This document shows positions 1-6,945 of a stretch of DNA of 21,454 nt, piece after piece. A program made the position numbers and the translations under genes. Source of the stretch: DATKCN01 sp035513175 (GTDB lineage: Bacteria > Chloroflexota > Chloroflexia > Thermomicrobiales > CFX8); contig DATKCN010000085.1 in the NCBI GenBank assembly GCA_035513175.1, positions 1-21,454 on the forward strand, read 5' to 3'. A model generated the notes under the pieces. The model was not told where the DNA came from. It did not search any database and saw nothing but the letters and a program-made list of their open reading frames with translations. How positions within the stretch are numbered: position 1 is the first letter of the stretch; each line of letters opens with the position of its first letter.

Positions 1-1
1 C

Positions 2-181
2 CGCCAGGACCCAGCGCGCATGCGTCCCTCCGACACTCCCGTCCTCGTCGGGAACGCGTCGAAGCTGCGACAGGCGACGGGCTGGCAGCCAACAATTCCG
101 ATCGACGTCACGCTCCGCGACACCTTGCGTGATTGGCGCGATCGGTTGCGGGGATCAGGCGCGGGAATGCCGGTAGAGTAA
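2..181 (+). CDS. C-terminal fragment of an NAD-dependent sugar-nucleotide epimerase/dehydratase (GDP-mannose 4,6-dehydratase-like)
   Basis: This is the last 59 codons of a gene that begins before the window; the frame is open from base 2 to the TAA at 179-181. The visible tail has the pattern seen at the end of extended short-chain dehydrogenases acting on nucleotide sugars: an R-P-S-D-T-P-V-L-V-G-N-A-S-K-L segment, then A-T-G-W-Q-P and a closing helix with T-L-R-D-T-L-R-D-W. In GDP-mannose dehydratase-type proteins this part packs against the sugar-nucleotide site. The Rossmann fold and the catalytic Tyr-Lys pair would lie upstream and cannot be checked. The gene runs tail-to-tail into the creatininase-family gene, with five bases between the stops and no obvious terminator. 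The superfamily is fairly secure; the exact substrate is not. Confidence 0.72.
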   Translation, partial: RQDPARMRPSDTPVLVGNASKLRQATGWQPTIPIDVTLRDTLRDWRDRLRGSGAGMPVE

Positions 182-186
182 CGGCG

Positions 187-951
187 CTACGGGTCAATCT
201 CGTGGACCGTGCGCCGGACCATTTCCGCCAGCGCGTCGAGCATTCGACGGCCCTCCGCAACCGTTGCTTGCGCTGGATCGCCGAAATACCCGAGGGCGGC
301 GCCCGCCTCGGTAAAGGTGCGCGCGCCGTCTCTCAAGCGGGCGGGCAAGTCGATCCAGACCGGATCCAGGCTCTTGATCTGGTCCTGAGACACCGTGCCT
401 GGCCGCGCCGCCATGACGATGGAGGACTCGTAACTTCCAGCGTGCCGAGCTCCGGCGCGAAACTCGTCGCTCAGCAAATCGGAAAAAGGCGACCGACGCT
501 GATCCGGGGACCGCACCGGGACGCCTGTTGCGGCCTCGGCTCGGTGGCAGCTGGCCTGCACCTCATCGACGTGGGCCGGCTCCAGATGCGCGTTGCAGCA
601 GATGATCGCACGGTATCCCTGTCGCGCGGCGTGCGTCAGTAGGCTGGTGAGATAGCCGCCAAAAGCGAGCGCGTCAACCGGCGACGTGCCTGGGAACGAC
701 GTGCCAACGAACGAGACGGAGTACGAGACGGTCGGCAGCACCACACAGGGAATGCCTCCGCGCTGAAGGAGGCTCGCCGCCGCATGCGCCGTCGCTTCAG
801 CGATGATGATGTCCGTGTCGAGAGGCAGGTGTGGTCCGTGCGCCTCGATCGCCCCGACGGGAAGCAGCCCAATTGGGGAATGCTTCAGAGCTTCTTCCGC
901 TTGCGGCCAGGTAAGATTAGCTAGCACCGTGGTCTGGGATATTGCCGACAC
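187..951 (-). CDS. Creatininase-family amidohydrolase
   Basis: A 254-residue member of the creatininase / formamide amidohydrolase superfamily: metal-dependent enzymes that cut non-peptide C-N bonds, including creatininase, the riboflavin-pathway ArfB and the mycofactocin protein MftE. The signature is an L-P-V-G-A-I-E-A-H-G-P-H-L-P-L-D-T-D motif about 30-45 residues from the N-terminus, whose Glu, His and Asp bind the metals. It is followed by a C-N-A-H-L segment, usually G-N-x-H-G-G in the family, and by H-A-G-S-Y-E-S-S, matching the family H-A-G-x-x-E-T/S motif. The start chosen is GTG at 949-951, because AGGAGG lies five bases upstream. The same frame stays open to 1053 but with poor protein character. 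No mycofactocin or riboflavin genes are nearby, so the substrate is unknown. Confidence 0.87.
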   Translation of the reverse strand: MSAISQTTVLANLTWPQAEEALKHSPIGLLPVGAIEAHGPHLPLDTDIIIAEATAHAAASLLQRGGIPCVVLPTVSYSVSFVGTSFPGTSPVDALAFGGYLTSLLTHAARQGYRAIICCNAHLEPAHVDEVQASCHRAEAATGVPVRSPDQRRSPFSDLLSDEFRAGARHAGSYESSIVMAARPGTVSQDQIKSLDPVWIDLPARLRDGARTFTEAGAALGYFGDPAQATVAEGRRMLDALAEMVRRTVHEIDP

Positions 952-1369
952 CGCTGCCTCCTGCGATCGACACGTTCGTTTCGGATCAGCAGCGGCCACG
1001 ACGATAGGCGGGAAAGCGGCCGATGGAGAACTGGAGCCGGCGCCGATGATCAATCGCCCCAGAACAAGGCCCGCTCTCGACCGTGCGGCTATGACGGTGG
1101 TGCGCTACTACGCTGCTCTACGACTGAGTGCCGGAAGCGCAACGTTGATTTTGCCGGCCAATCTCCAACGTGAACGGCCACCGATCGTACGCGCGTCGCC
1201 GCGGCGGCTGCCAGGAGGCTATGACCGCCGTGAAGTCGCCGTCATGTCTGGCCGCCTGCTGGTTGTCACTATCGACGCCGAACACTCCGCTGCTCGGGAT
1301 GCCCCGGCATTCTCCCTTAACTAAGCGGATGGCTTCCCTCGGCAAGCCACGCAGATGTGCGGGGCCTGA
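952..1369. other. 418-bp stretch without a convincing gene
   Basis: This lies between the start of the creatininase-family gene and the stop of the SWIM gene, both on the minus strand. Frames of 75-170 codons are open on both strands, but they are Arg/Ser/Pro-rich, lack a well-placed ribosome binding site and resemble no family I know. An example is the minus-strand frame 1118-1345, which starts with TTG. AGGAGG at 961-966 (minus) belongs to the creatininase-family gene. I see no promoter with two good boxes and no hairpin followed by a U-tract. It may be the creatininase leader or decayed coding sequence. Confidence 0.5.
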
Positions 1370-1648
1370 TCACGCGGTCGCGAATGTAAACGGAGCGCCC
1401 GCTGTCTGTTGCTCCTCGGAGAGCATGGGAGCAAGAATGCGCTGCATCGCCATGATGTGACAGCACGTGCCCATCTGCTGCACGTCGAAGAAGTGACAGG
1501 TGCATATGAATTCATCACCGTCGAGTGTCGTGGTGTACGTGTCGTGCGTCCCCTGGAAGGTGACGCTGAATGACTGGAACTTGACGCGTTCCGGCTCCTC
1601 GGCGTAGCGGCGGGCCTTCTCGATTTTGCCGATCATCGACGAGTTCAC
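1370..1648 (-). CDS. Small SWIM-type zinc-finger protein
   Basis: A 92-residue protein whose only recognisable element is a SWIM motif, C-x-C-xn-C-x-H. Cys49, Cys51, Cys62 and His64 fit it with ten residues between the second and third ligands (C49-T-C51 then C62-C-H64). SWIM domains bind one zinc and mediate DNA or protein contacts. They usually sit inside larger proteins such as SNF2-type ATPases or MULE transposases; here the finger is most of the protein. An upstream basic helix (K-I-E-K-A-R-R-Y-A) and a beta-rich stretch precede it. GTG at 1646-1648 is preferred over the in-frame ATG at 1634-1636: it has AAAGGAG about eight bases upstream, while the ATG has none. The stop is TGA at 1370-1372. 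Its upstream region contains the intrinsic terminator at 1751-1781. Function unknown. Confidence 0.72.
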   Translation of the reverse strand: MNSSMIGKIEKARRYAEEPERVKFQSFSVTFQGTHDTYTTTLDGDEFICTCHFFDVQQMGTCCHIMAMQRILAPMLSEEQQTAGAPFTFATA

Positions 1649-1750
1649 GGGCGGCTCTCCTTTCGCCAGTTCTCGTGGTCGCTCACGCCCAGTGAGCGAT
1701 GCCGTGAATCGACGCGTTCGTTACGGGCCCGTCTGGCCGGAGGCGCAGAC

Positions 1751-1781
1751 AAAAAAGCACCGGGGCTTCGAGCCCGGTGCT
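1751..1781 (-). terminator. Rho-independent terminator reading on the minus strand
   Basis: Read on the minus strand, GCACCGGG pairs with CCCGGTGC around an eight-base loop, extended by one A-T pair, and is followed at once by six T residues (1756 down to 1751). The plus strand has no T-run after the hairpin, so the direction is clear. No annotated gene on the minus strand precedes it: mobA upstream is on the other strand. It therefore ends either an unannotated small RNA or a leader transcript of the SWIM gene. Confidence 0.75.
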
Positions 1782-1861
1782 ACATTGGTCTCGCCCTGGT
1801 TGTCGCTCGACCGCTCATACGGGCCGCCATTCCGCGAGGTGATTCACGACTGCTACCCGGA

Positions 1862-1888
1862 AGTGTAACAGAAGCCGTAGCGGATCAA
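1862..1888 (-). promoter_or_regulatory. Candidate extended -10 promoter on the minus strand
   Basis: On the minus strand TGTTACACT (1870 down to 1862) is a TGN-extended -10 box. TTGATC (1888 down to 1883) lies 15 bases upstream as a partial -35. The 15-base spacing is short, but extended -10 promoters tolerate a poor -35. A start near 1855 would make an RNA of about 100 nt ending at the terminator at 1751-1781. Confidence 0.35.
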
Positions 1889-1952
1889 TAGAGCCGTTCG
1901 TCGCTCGCGATTCGGTACAATCGCCTTCTGTGAGCGGGTGTGAGGGTTCTAC

Positions 1953-2585
1953 ATGACATCTGACGGGAACTCGTGCGTCGGCGCGGCGGTGCTGACCGGT
2001 GGACAGAGCCGGCGGATGGGGTTCGACAAGGCGATGTTGCGGCTCGATGGTCACACACTGCTGCGACGAACACTTGACGTGCTGCTCGGGCTGACCGACC
2101 ACGTGACGATCATCGGCGATCGCGCGCGATACCACGGGCTGGGAGTTCCCGTGGTGGCAGACCTGTTTCCTGACGCGGGCCCTCTGGGAGGGATCGCCAC
2201 AGCGCTCGATCAGGCCGCGTGCTCCCGCGTTCTCATCGTGGCTTGTGACATGCCGTTCCTCTCAGCGGCAGTGCTGCGCGACATGCTTTCTGTGCCCGGA
2301 GAATACGATGCAGTCGTCCCTGTTACAGCGCGCGGAGTTGGGGAAGATGACGGCGCATTGACATTTCATCCGCTCCACGCGCTGTACTCGCGTGCCTTCC
2401 TGCCTGTGGCGCTGGCTGCGATCGTCGCCGGGGACCTGAAAGTCTCCAACCTGCTCATGTCGCCACGTGTGAGGGCGCTGCCCGAGAGCTGGATGCGCGC
2501 GCGCGACGCGGCGCTCGCGACGCTCGTGAACGTTAATTCACCTGACGAGCTCGAAGACGCCCTGAAAATCCACGGGAGACACTAG
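1953..2585 (+). CDS. mobA: Molybdenum cofactor guanylyltransferase MobA
   Basis: MobA joins GMP from GTP to molybdopterin-bound molybdenum, giving the bis-MGD or MGD cofactor used by DMSO-reductase-family enzymes. At 210 residues it has the normal length. The nucleotide-binding signature L-T-G-G-Q-S-R-R-M-G-F-D-K spans residues 14-26 (family form LAGGxSxRMGxDK). D-A-G-P-L-G-G-I follows at 74-81. V-A-C-D-M-P-F-L at 96-103 supplies the metal-binding Asp99. V-N-V-N-S-P-D-E-L near the C-terminus is also typical. The ATG at 1953 has GAGGG six bases upstream, and TACAAT at 1916-1921 is a possible -10 without a good -35. It leads a plus-strand group with an unknown protein and a SAM hydrolase. No other molybdopterin genes are in view. 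Confidence 0.93.
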   Translation: MTSDGNSCVGAAVLTGGQSRRMGFDKAMLRLDGHTLLRRTLDVLLGLTDHVTIIGDRARYHGLGVPVVADLFPDAGPLGGIATALDQAACSRVLIVACDMPFLSAAVLRDMLSVPGEYDAVVPVTARGVGEDDGALTFHPLHALYSRAFLPVALAAIVAGDLKVSNLLMSPRVRALPESWMRARDAALATLVNVNSPDELEDALKIHGRH

Positions 2586-2606
2586 CTGGTCACGGGAGGC
2601 GCGCGG

Positions 2607-2990
2607 ATGATCGAGCGCGACTATTCGAAGTTCCTCAAGGATGACGCTCGCCTGAACATGCGACTGATCCCGCGCGACGTGTGGGTTGAGATGATCAAGC
2701 ACGCGCGGCAACGCGACGACTTTATCGAGATCGTTCTCGAGGAGATGTACTGGCTATGGGACTTGAACGAGCTCATCGCCAAAGCCCAGTCGGAGGGTCG
2801 CGTAACCAGTCGCGCCGAGCTGCTGGACGAAATAATGGCAGAGATGGGCGACTCCGATTGGTGGAAGCTCATGTCGGCATTTGAAGAGCACATTATGCGA
2901 TCGTTCTCCACGAACCCCGGCGGATGGGCGGAGTACCTCGATCCGGTCTATGACCTGCAGGAGCGCGAAGGGTGGCAACACCGGCAATAG
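2607..2990 (+). CDS. Unknown Trp-rich, largely helical 127-residue protein
   Basis: I do not recognise this protein. The ATG at 2607 has GGGAGG about seven bases upstream and lies 21 bases after mobA, so it is very likely co-transcribed. The product is soluble and rich in charged and aromatic residues, with seven tryptophans (26, 49, 51, 85, 86, 107, 123), and it looks almost wholly alpha-helical. Landmarks are R-L-I-P-R-D-V-W near residues 19-26, E-E-M-Y-W-L-W-D near 45-52, G-D-S-D-W-W-K at 81-87 and N-P-G-G-W-A-E-Y-L at 103-111. There is no Cys, no signal peptide and no membrane segment. Position between mobA and a SAM hydrolase does not reveal a job. That it is a real gene is supported by ribosome binding site, spacing and composition. 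Confidence 0.75.
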   Translation: MIERDYSKFLKDDARLNMRLIPRDVWVEMIKHARQRDDFIEIVLEEMYWLWDLNELIAKAQSEGRVTSRAELLDEIMAEMGDSDWWKLMSAFEEHIMRSFSTNPGGWAEYLDPVYDLQEREGWQHRQ

Positions 2991-3024
2991 CCAGATAACC
3001 GAGGAGTGGTGAGGAGATCGACCG

Positions 3025-3846
3025 ATGCAGCACCGACCCAATGGCATCGTCACGCTCATGACGGACTTCGGAACGGTCGATGGCTATGTCGCCGCGATGA
3101 AGGGATCGCTGCTGACAGCGAACCCGTCCGCGGTGATGGTCGACGTGACCCATCACATTCCGACGCACGACATCACGGAAGCAGCATTCCAGCTCGCAAC
3201 GGTCTGGTATTCGTTTCCGAACGGGACAACGCATCTGATCGTCGTCGATCCAGGTGTCGGCGGAGAGCGCCGCGCTGTCGGAGTAAAGGCAGCACAGCAG
3301 TACTTTATTGCCCCGGATAATGGGATCCTGACACTCGTCATCTCCAATGTGGCGCCCGACGCGGCGGTTGTCCTTGACCGCGCCGATCTGTTTCGCTCGG
3401 ATGTCTCATCGACGTTTCATGGCCGCGACATCTTCGCGCCGGTGGCCGGTTACCTGTCGTCAGGTCGCGTGCCCTTCTCGGAGCTTGGATCGGTAATCTC
3501 CCCGGACTCGCTGGTCCGGCTGCCCTGGGCGCCGGTGCGTGACGCGGAAACGCGTATTCATGCTCCAGTTGTGTCGATCGACCGCTTCGGGAACTGCCGC
3601 ACCCTGATTACCCAGGGGCAGCTTCCAGCGCCACGTGACACCGTGTATGTCCGCTGTGGTGACGTGACTATCCGAGGCATCCACCGGACGTACAGCGATG
3701 TGCCGGTCGGCAAGACCTTGGCTCTGTTCGGCAGCCACGGAGGGCTGGAGATTTCCGTGCGCGGCGGTAACGCGGCGCATAGCTGGGAGATCAGCAGAGG
3801 AGTCGAGGTCGAGGTCTTTGCAGCCGACGACACTGCCTCGCGATAG
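3025..3846 (+). CDS. SAM hydroxide adenosyltransferase (DUF62 / chlorinase-fluorinase superfamily)
   Basis: A 273-residue protein of the family that attacks S-adenosylmethionine with water or hydroxide to give adenosine and methionine, related to fluorinase and chlorinase. Seen: T-D-F-G at 13-16, D-G-Y-V at 19-22, V-V-D-P-G-V-G-G at 73-80, A-P-D-N-G at 96-100, F-H-G-R-D-I-F-A-P at 131-139 and S-I-D-R-F-G-N at 184-190, then a G-S-H-G-G-L-E-I-S-V stretch in the C-terminal domain. The Asp-Arg-His triad that marks the hydroxide-using enzymes is present as Asp75, Arg82 and His132, which argues against a halogenase. GAGGAG lies about eight bases before the ATG at 3025. It is 34 bases after the unknown protein and probably in the same operon. 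It is a cytoplasmic enzyme; its physiological purpose in bacteria is unsettled. Confidence 0.92.
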   Translation: MQHRPNGIVTLMTDFGTVDGYVAAMKGSLLTANPSAVMVDVTHHIPTHDITEAAFQLATVWYSFPNGTTHLIVVDPGVGGERRAVGVKAAQQYFIAPDNGILTLVISNVAPDAAVVLDRADLFRSDVSSTFHGRDIFAPVAGYLSSGRVPFSELGSVISPDSLVRLPWAPVRDAETRIHAPVVSIDRFGNCRTLITQGQLPAPRDTVYVRCGDVTIRGIHRTYSDVPVGKTLALFGSHGGLEISVRGGNAAHSWEISRGVEVEVFAADDTASR

Positions 3847-3867
3847 GGATCCGGACCCACGACGTCC

Positions 3868-3876
3868 TGCTATACT
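3868..3876 (+). promoter_or_regulatory. Extended -10 promoter for the tail-anchored protein gene
   Basis: TGCTATACT is a TGN-extended -10 with five of six bases matching TATAAT. No good -35 is visible 16-18 bases upstream, as expected for this promoter class. Initiation near 3883 would leave about 20 nt before the ATG at 3903, or 41 nt before the TTG at 3924. Confidence 0.5.
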
Positions 3877-3902
3877 GAATAGTCGATTCGAGAGCCTCAT
3901 CG

Positions 3903-4193
3903 ATGGGCGGAGTGGACTACCCGTTGAGCAAACCGACCAAGTCTCGAAGTCGCGGTCAGTTGTCACGCGCAGAAATCAAGGCCTACGAAGCTCGACGCGC
4001 GGCGCAGCGCTCGCAGTCGCCCGTCTCCGCTGCCCACGTGTCGTCGACCGAGGGGACTACCAGGGCGCGCCGCGCTCGCTCCCTTAGTCGCGAGGAGGAG
4101 TTTGCGATCATCAAGGCGGACATGAAACGCCTCGTGGTGATTCTGGCGATTCTGCTTGTAATCCTCGTCGCCGTGACGATTGTGCTTCGATAA
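3903..4193 (+). CDS. Small tail-anchored membrane protein
   Basis: A 96-residue protein, unknown to me, with a basic Ser/Arg-rich N-terminal half (S-K-P-T-K-S-R-S-R, then several R-A-R and R-R-A clusters). One hydrophobic helix at about residues 75-95 (L-V-V-I-L-A-I-L-L-V-I-L-V-A-V) ends one residue before the stop. The N-terminus should face the cytoplasm, where its strong positive charge could bind nucleic acid or phospholipid. The start is uncertain. ATG 3903 has a weak GAGAG upstream. TTG 3924 has GGAG eleven bases upstream and would give a natural M-S-K-P-T-K N-terminus of 89 residues. The extended -10 at 3868 suggests its own transcript, and the 3' end is closed by the hairpin at 4218-4256. 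Confidence 0.72.
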   Translation: MGGVDYPLSKPTKSRSRGQLSRAEIKAYEARRAAQRSQSPVSAAHVSSTEGTTRARRARSLSREEEFAIIKADMKRLVVILAILLVILVAVTIVLR

Positions 4194-4217
4194 GCTCACG
4201 TTCCAGGCAATCACAAG

Positions 4218-4256
4218 CACGCGAGGGGGGCGCCGAACCGGCGCCCCTCTCGCGTG
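4218..4256. terminator. Strong 18-bp hairpin between convergent genes, likely bidirectional terminator
   Basis: CACGCGAGG... pairs with ...CTCGCGTG in an 18-bp GC-rich stem containing a single G-T pair and a three-base loop. It sits 24 bases after the tail-anchored protein gene and 33 bases beyond the TPR gene stop, which arrives from the other side. Neither flank has a proper T-run, so termination would rely on the stem or on another factor. The placement strongly suggests a transcript boundary. Confidence 0.65.
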
Positions 4257-4289
4257 CCATGCGTGCGATCGATCGTTCGTTGAAGCCGG

Positions 4290-5156
4290 CTAAATCGCGG
4301 CTTCCTCCTCCTCGTCTTCATCCGCGGACGCGCCAGCCTCCTCGATGTACTGCGGATCCTCGTCGTCAGCGTCCGCGGCGTCGAACTCGTCGACATCGTC
4401 GATGTCGCCCTCGTCGTCCTCATCGTCACCGAGCAACAGATCCGGCTCGTCGCGGAACAGGCGAGTGTCACGCACGTAGGCGCGGGGAATTGCCACCTTG
4501 CCCTGCCGCGGGAACGACAGTCTGTTGCCCATGTCATCGACCCTGCGCGTCTCGCGGACGATGACCCTGACGCTCTGTCCCGTGCTGGACGTCACGTACA
4601 CCTCATACTCGTTGCCGACGTCCAGCAACTCGATGATGCGCCTCGCGACGCGCGGCTCAAACCGCCCGATGTAGCGCTCAGAGCGATCGACGACGTTGAC
4701 ATCCTGCCCGTCGACCGTGATGTTCAGCAGGTCGCCGCTGGATAGCTCGGTCAATACCGTGGCGTCGGCGACACCCACGAGGTCGTCGACATAGGTCTTC
4801 CCAACCTCCTCGATGAACACGCCGACGCGAGCGGAGTGGGGTCCGACATCGGAGCCGCCATCTTCGTCCAGGTTCTTGAGCGGCTCGATGCGGCTGATGT
4901 TGCGCTGCGCGATCACGTTGGCCGGGTCGATAGCCGCCGCCGTCTGGTAAGCCTCGTACGCCGACTTGTATTGTCGCAGCTCGAAGTAGGCCTTGCCGAG
5001 ACGGTTAAGCGCGTCAACATCCTTTGGGCTGCGGTCGATGATCTCGCGATTCACATCAACGGCCTCGCTCCAACGGGCCTCCGCCGCCAGCTTACGGGCT
5101 CCTTCTGCCAGCTGCCGGCGTGCCCGGCTCGATGAATCAGTCTTGGGTGCAGACAA
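4290..5156 (-). CDS. TPR protein with a highly acidic C-terminal tail
   Basis: A 288-residue cytoplasmic protein. Residues about 20-92 form two to three tetratricopeptide repeats (for example A-L-N-R-L-G-K-A-Y-F-E-L-R-Q-Y then A-Y-Q-T-A-A-A-I-D-P), which bind partner proteins. A middle region of about 110-240 is beta-rich, with repeated V-V-D-R and V-I-V-R-E-T stretches, and matches nothing I can name. The last 45 residues are dominated by Asp and Glu and end D-E-D-E-E-E-E-A-A-I. The start is TTG at 5154-5156 with a modest AAAGGGA upstream; no later ATG exists before the repeats. It lies 53 bases after miaB on the same strand and is probably co-transcribed. The tail could mimic nucleic acid or chelate cations. 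Function unknown. Confidence 0.82.
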   Translation of the reverse strand: MSAPKTDSSSRARRQLAEGARKLAAEARWSEAVDVNREIIDRSPKDVDALNRLGKAYFELRQYKSAYEAYQTAAAIDPANVIAQRNISRIEPLKNLDEDGGSDVGPHSARVGVFIEEVGKTYVDDLVGVADATVLTELSSGDLLNITVDGQDVNVVDRSERYIGRFEPRVARRIIELLDVGNEYEVYVTSSTGQSVRVIVRETRRVDDMGNRLSFPRQGKVAIPRAYVRDTRLFRDEPDLLLGDDEDDEGDIDDVDEFDAADADDEDPQYIEEAGASADEDEEEEAAI

Positions 5157-5209
5157 GCGTGTCCCTTTCTTTCGGATGGCCGTACACGCGAGTTATTCAC
5201 GTGCGTCGA

Positions 5210-6580
5210 TTAGATCGCGGCGAATTCGACTGAAATCGGCTCGCCGCGCAGGTACCAGGTCATGGAGTCGGTGATCTGAACATCGACCATCCGCGCGAGC
5301 CAGTCCCCGGTGGCGTCAAAGAAGACGAGCTGGTTTCCACGCGTGCGCCCACGCCAGTGGCCCTTCGCATAGCCGTCAACGAGGATCTCGCGCCGCTGCC
5401 CGACAATCTCATGGTTCTTCCTGGCGCTGATCTCCTCCTGGAGTCGCTCGACCGCCTGATGGCGTGCGTGCTTGACTGCGTGAGAAATGTCGTCGTCCCA
5501 GCGCGCTGACAGCGTGCCGGGGCGGGGAGAGTACATCGCGACATGGACCTTCTCAAACTCGATGTCACGCAGCAATGCAAGTGTCTGCTGAAACTGATCA
5601 TCCGACTCGCCTGGAAAGCCGACGATAACATCCGTCGAGAGCGTGACGCCAGGGATTGTGGCGCGGATGCGCTCGATCCGGTCGCGATAGTGTTCGGCGG
5701 TATACGTCCGTCGCATGCGGCGCAGCACCTCGTTGTCGCCCGCCTGAACCGGCAAATTTACGTGCTCGCAAACGGACGGCAGGGCGGCGATCGCGCCGAT
5801 GAGCTTGTCGGAAAAGTACTTCGGGTGCGATGTCAGAAATCTGAGCCGGTCGATTCCGGGAATCGCGTCAACTGCTGCAAGCAGGTCGGCGAGGTCACGA
5901 CCGTCCGGAAGGTCATGCCCATACGCGTTCACCGTTTGCCCGAGCAGCGTCACTTCACGCACGCCCTGCTGCGACAGGCGCCGAACCTCGCCGACAATGT
6001 CGTCGAATGGGCGGCTCGTCTCGCGACCCCGTCGATAGGGGACGATGCAGTAGGAGCAGACGAAGTTGCAACCGTAGATGATCGGCACGAACGCCGAGAC
6101 CGCGGGACTGGACGATAGTGGCTGGTAATAGTGCGGCAGTTCCGCGAGGTCCGCATCAGCCTGCGAGAGCTCCGGCACGATCTCAACGAGCCGGTCAAAC
6201 TCGGAGGGTTCGAAGAACAGGTCGACATGCGGGAATCGATCGCGCAGCCGCGTTTCCTGTCCCGTCACCATGCAGCCGGTCAGGGCAATGCGAACGTCCG
6301 GGTTCAGTCGCTTCACGCGCGCGAGCGAACCGATCTTGCCGACGACTTTGTCCTCCGCGGCCTGGCGAACGACGCACGAGTTAAGGATGATCACGTCGGC
6401 CTCGTCCTCGCTCTCGGTGCGGTGGTAGCCGACCTGACCGAGCATCGCTTCAACCTTGGACGATTCGGCCTCGTTCATCTGACAGCCTATCGTCCAGATC
6501 GCATAGCGTTTCCCGTCAACCGTCGACGCGTCGGATGACGTGGGTTGGGTGTTGCGAGAGACGAGACGCAACGGTTCCAA
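5210..6580 (-). CDS. miaB: tRNA-2-methylthio-N6-dimethylallyladenosine synthase MiaB
   Basis: MiaB is a radical-SAM methylthiotransferase that adds a methylthio group to i6A37 of tRNAs reading UNN codons. From the TTG start it has 456 residues, a usual length. The N-terminal UPF0004 domain carries the auxiliary-cluster cysteines Cys33 (G-C-Q-M-N-E-A-E-S), Cys69 (L-N-S-C-V-V-R) and Cys103 (L-T-G-C-M-V). The radical-SAM motif C-x3-C-x2-C is Cys171, Cys175 and Cys178 in Y-G-C-N-F-V-C-S-Y-C-I-V-P-Y-R-R-G-R-E. The C-terminal TRAM RNA-binding domain follows (V-D-G-Y-A-K-G-H-W-R-G-R-T-R-G-N). The motif set fits MiaB better than MtaB or RimO. TTG at 6578-6580 is chosen because GGTGGAGG lies six bases upstream. 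The frame stays open to 6631, but that part is unlike MiaB. Confidence 0.95.
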   Translation of the reverse strand: MEPLRLVSRNTQPTSSDASTVDGKRYAIWTIGCQMNEAESSKVEAMLGQVGYHRTESEDEADVIILNSCVVRQAAEDKVVGKIGSLARVKRLNPDVRIALTGCMVTGQETRLRDRFPHVDLFFEPSEFDRLVEIVPELSQADADLAELPHYYQPLSSSPAVSAFVPIIYGCNFVCSYCIVPYRRGRETSRPFDDIVGEVRRLSQQGVREVTLLGQTVNAYGHDLPDGRDLADLLAAVDAIPGIDRLRFLTSHPKYFSDKLIGAIAALPSVCEHVNLPVQAGDNEVLRRMRRTYTAEHYRDRIERIRATIPGVTLSTDVIVGFPGESDDQFQQTLALLRDIEFEKVHVAMYSPRPGTLSARWDDDISHAVKHARHQAVERLQEEISARKNHEIVGQRREILVDGYAKGHWRGRTRGNQLVFFDATGDWLARMVDVQITDSMTWYLRGEPISVEFAAI

Positions 6581-6945
6581 ATGTATCCTCCACCGTGGCC
6601 GGCACACGCGCCGCTTCATCCGGCACTCCAAAGAGAGAGTATACCGGCAGCGAGCCGCCGATTCGAGCGCATTGTCCTTGGCCGGAAGGCGGCGGCTGGA
6701 GGGTTCACGTTGACAGAACGGCAGAGGTCGTGCTGTCGTTTCGTAGCCGAGATGTGACTCAGCGGCAATATTGAGTGAAAATTGGGTGTACGTACAGGCT
6801 GTTAGACGGGCGGAGCCATGCTACAATCAGGAGTAACAACGTCGATCTGTGTCATCATGGAACATCTAGGCTCCGAGCAATCCGCGCAGGATGTGCCGCA
6901 TACGAACGCGCCTACGTCAGACGATCGTCAGATCAGGGGTGTTTA
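6581..6945. other. Divergent intergenic region with promoters and a 29-codon upstream ORF
   Basis: These 365 bases separate miaB (minus) from the Cys-rich gene (plus). TGCTACAAT at 6819-6827 is a TGN-extended -10 on the plus strand. TATACT on the minus strand (6643 down to 6638) is a possible miaB -10 with a poor -35. TTGACA occurs at 6710-6715 on the plus strand, but no -10 lies at the right distance. A 29-codon frame from ATG 6857 to TAG 6944-6946 overlaps the GTG of the Cys-rich gene by one base; it has no clear ribosome binding site. Confidence 0.5.
6819..6827 (+). promoter_or_regulatory. Extended -10 promoter upstream of the Cys-rich gene
   Basis: TGCTACAAT is a TG-N plus a five-of-six match to TATAAT. 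TTAGAC or TGTTAG a little upstream are only weak -35 candidates. Initiation near 6834 would give a leader of roughly 110 nt that contains AGGAG at 6829-6833 and the 29-codon frame. Confidence 0.5.

Noticed and set aside
803..1460. Open frames on both strands between the creatininase-family and SWIM genes
   Set aside because: No good ribosome binding site, low-complexity composition and overlap with the two supported genes.
1757..1780. GGCTTCGAGCC resembling a tRNA T-arm
   Set aside because: No acceptor, D or anticodon arm can be built around it; the hairpin plus T-run fits a terminator.
6710..6738. TTGACA as a plus-strand promoter -35
   Set aside because: No -10-like sequence lies 16-18 bases downstream (the site reads CTGTCG).
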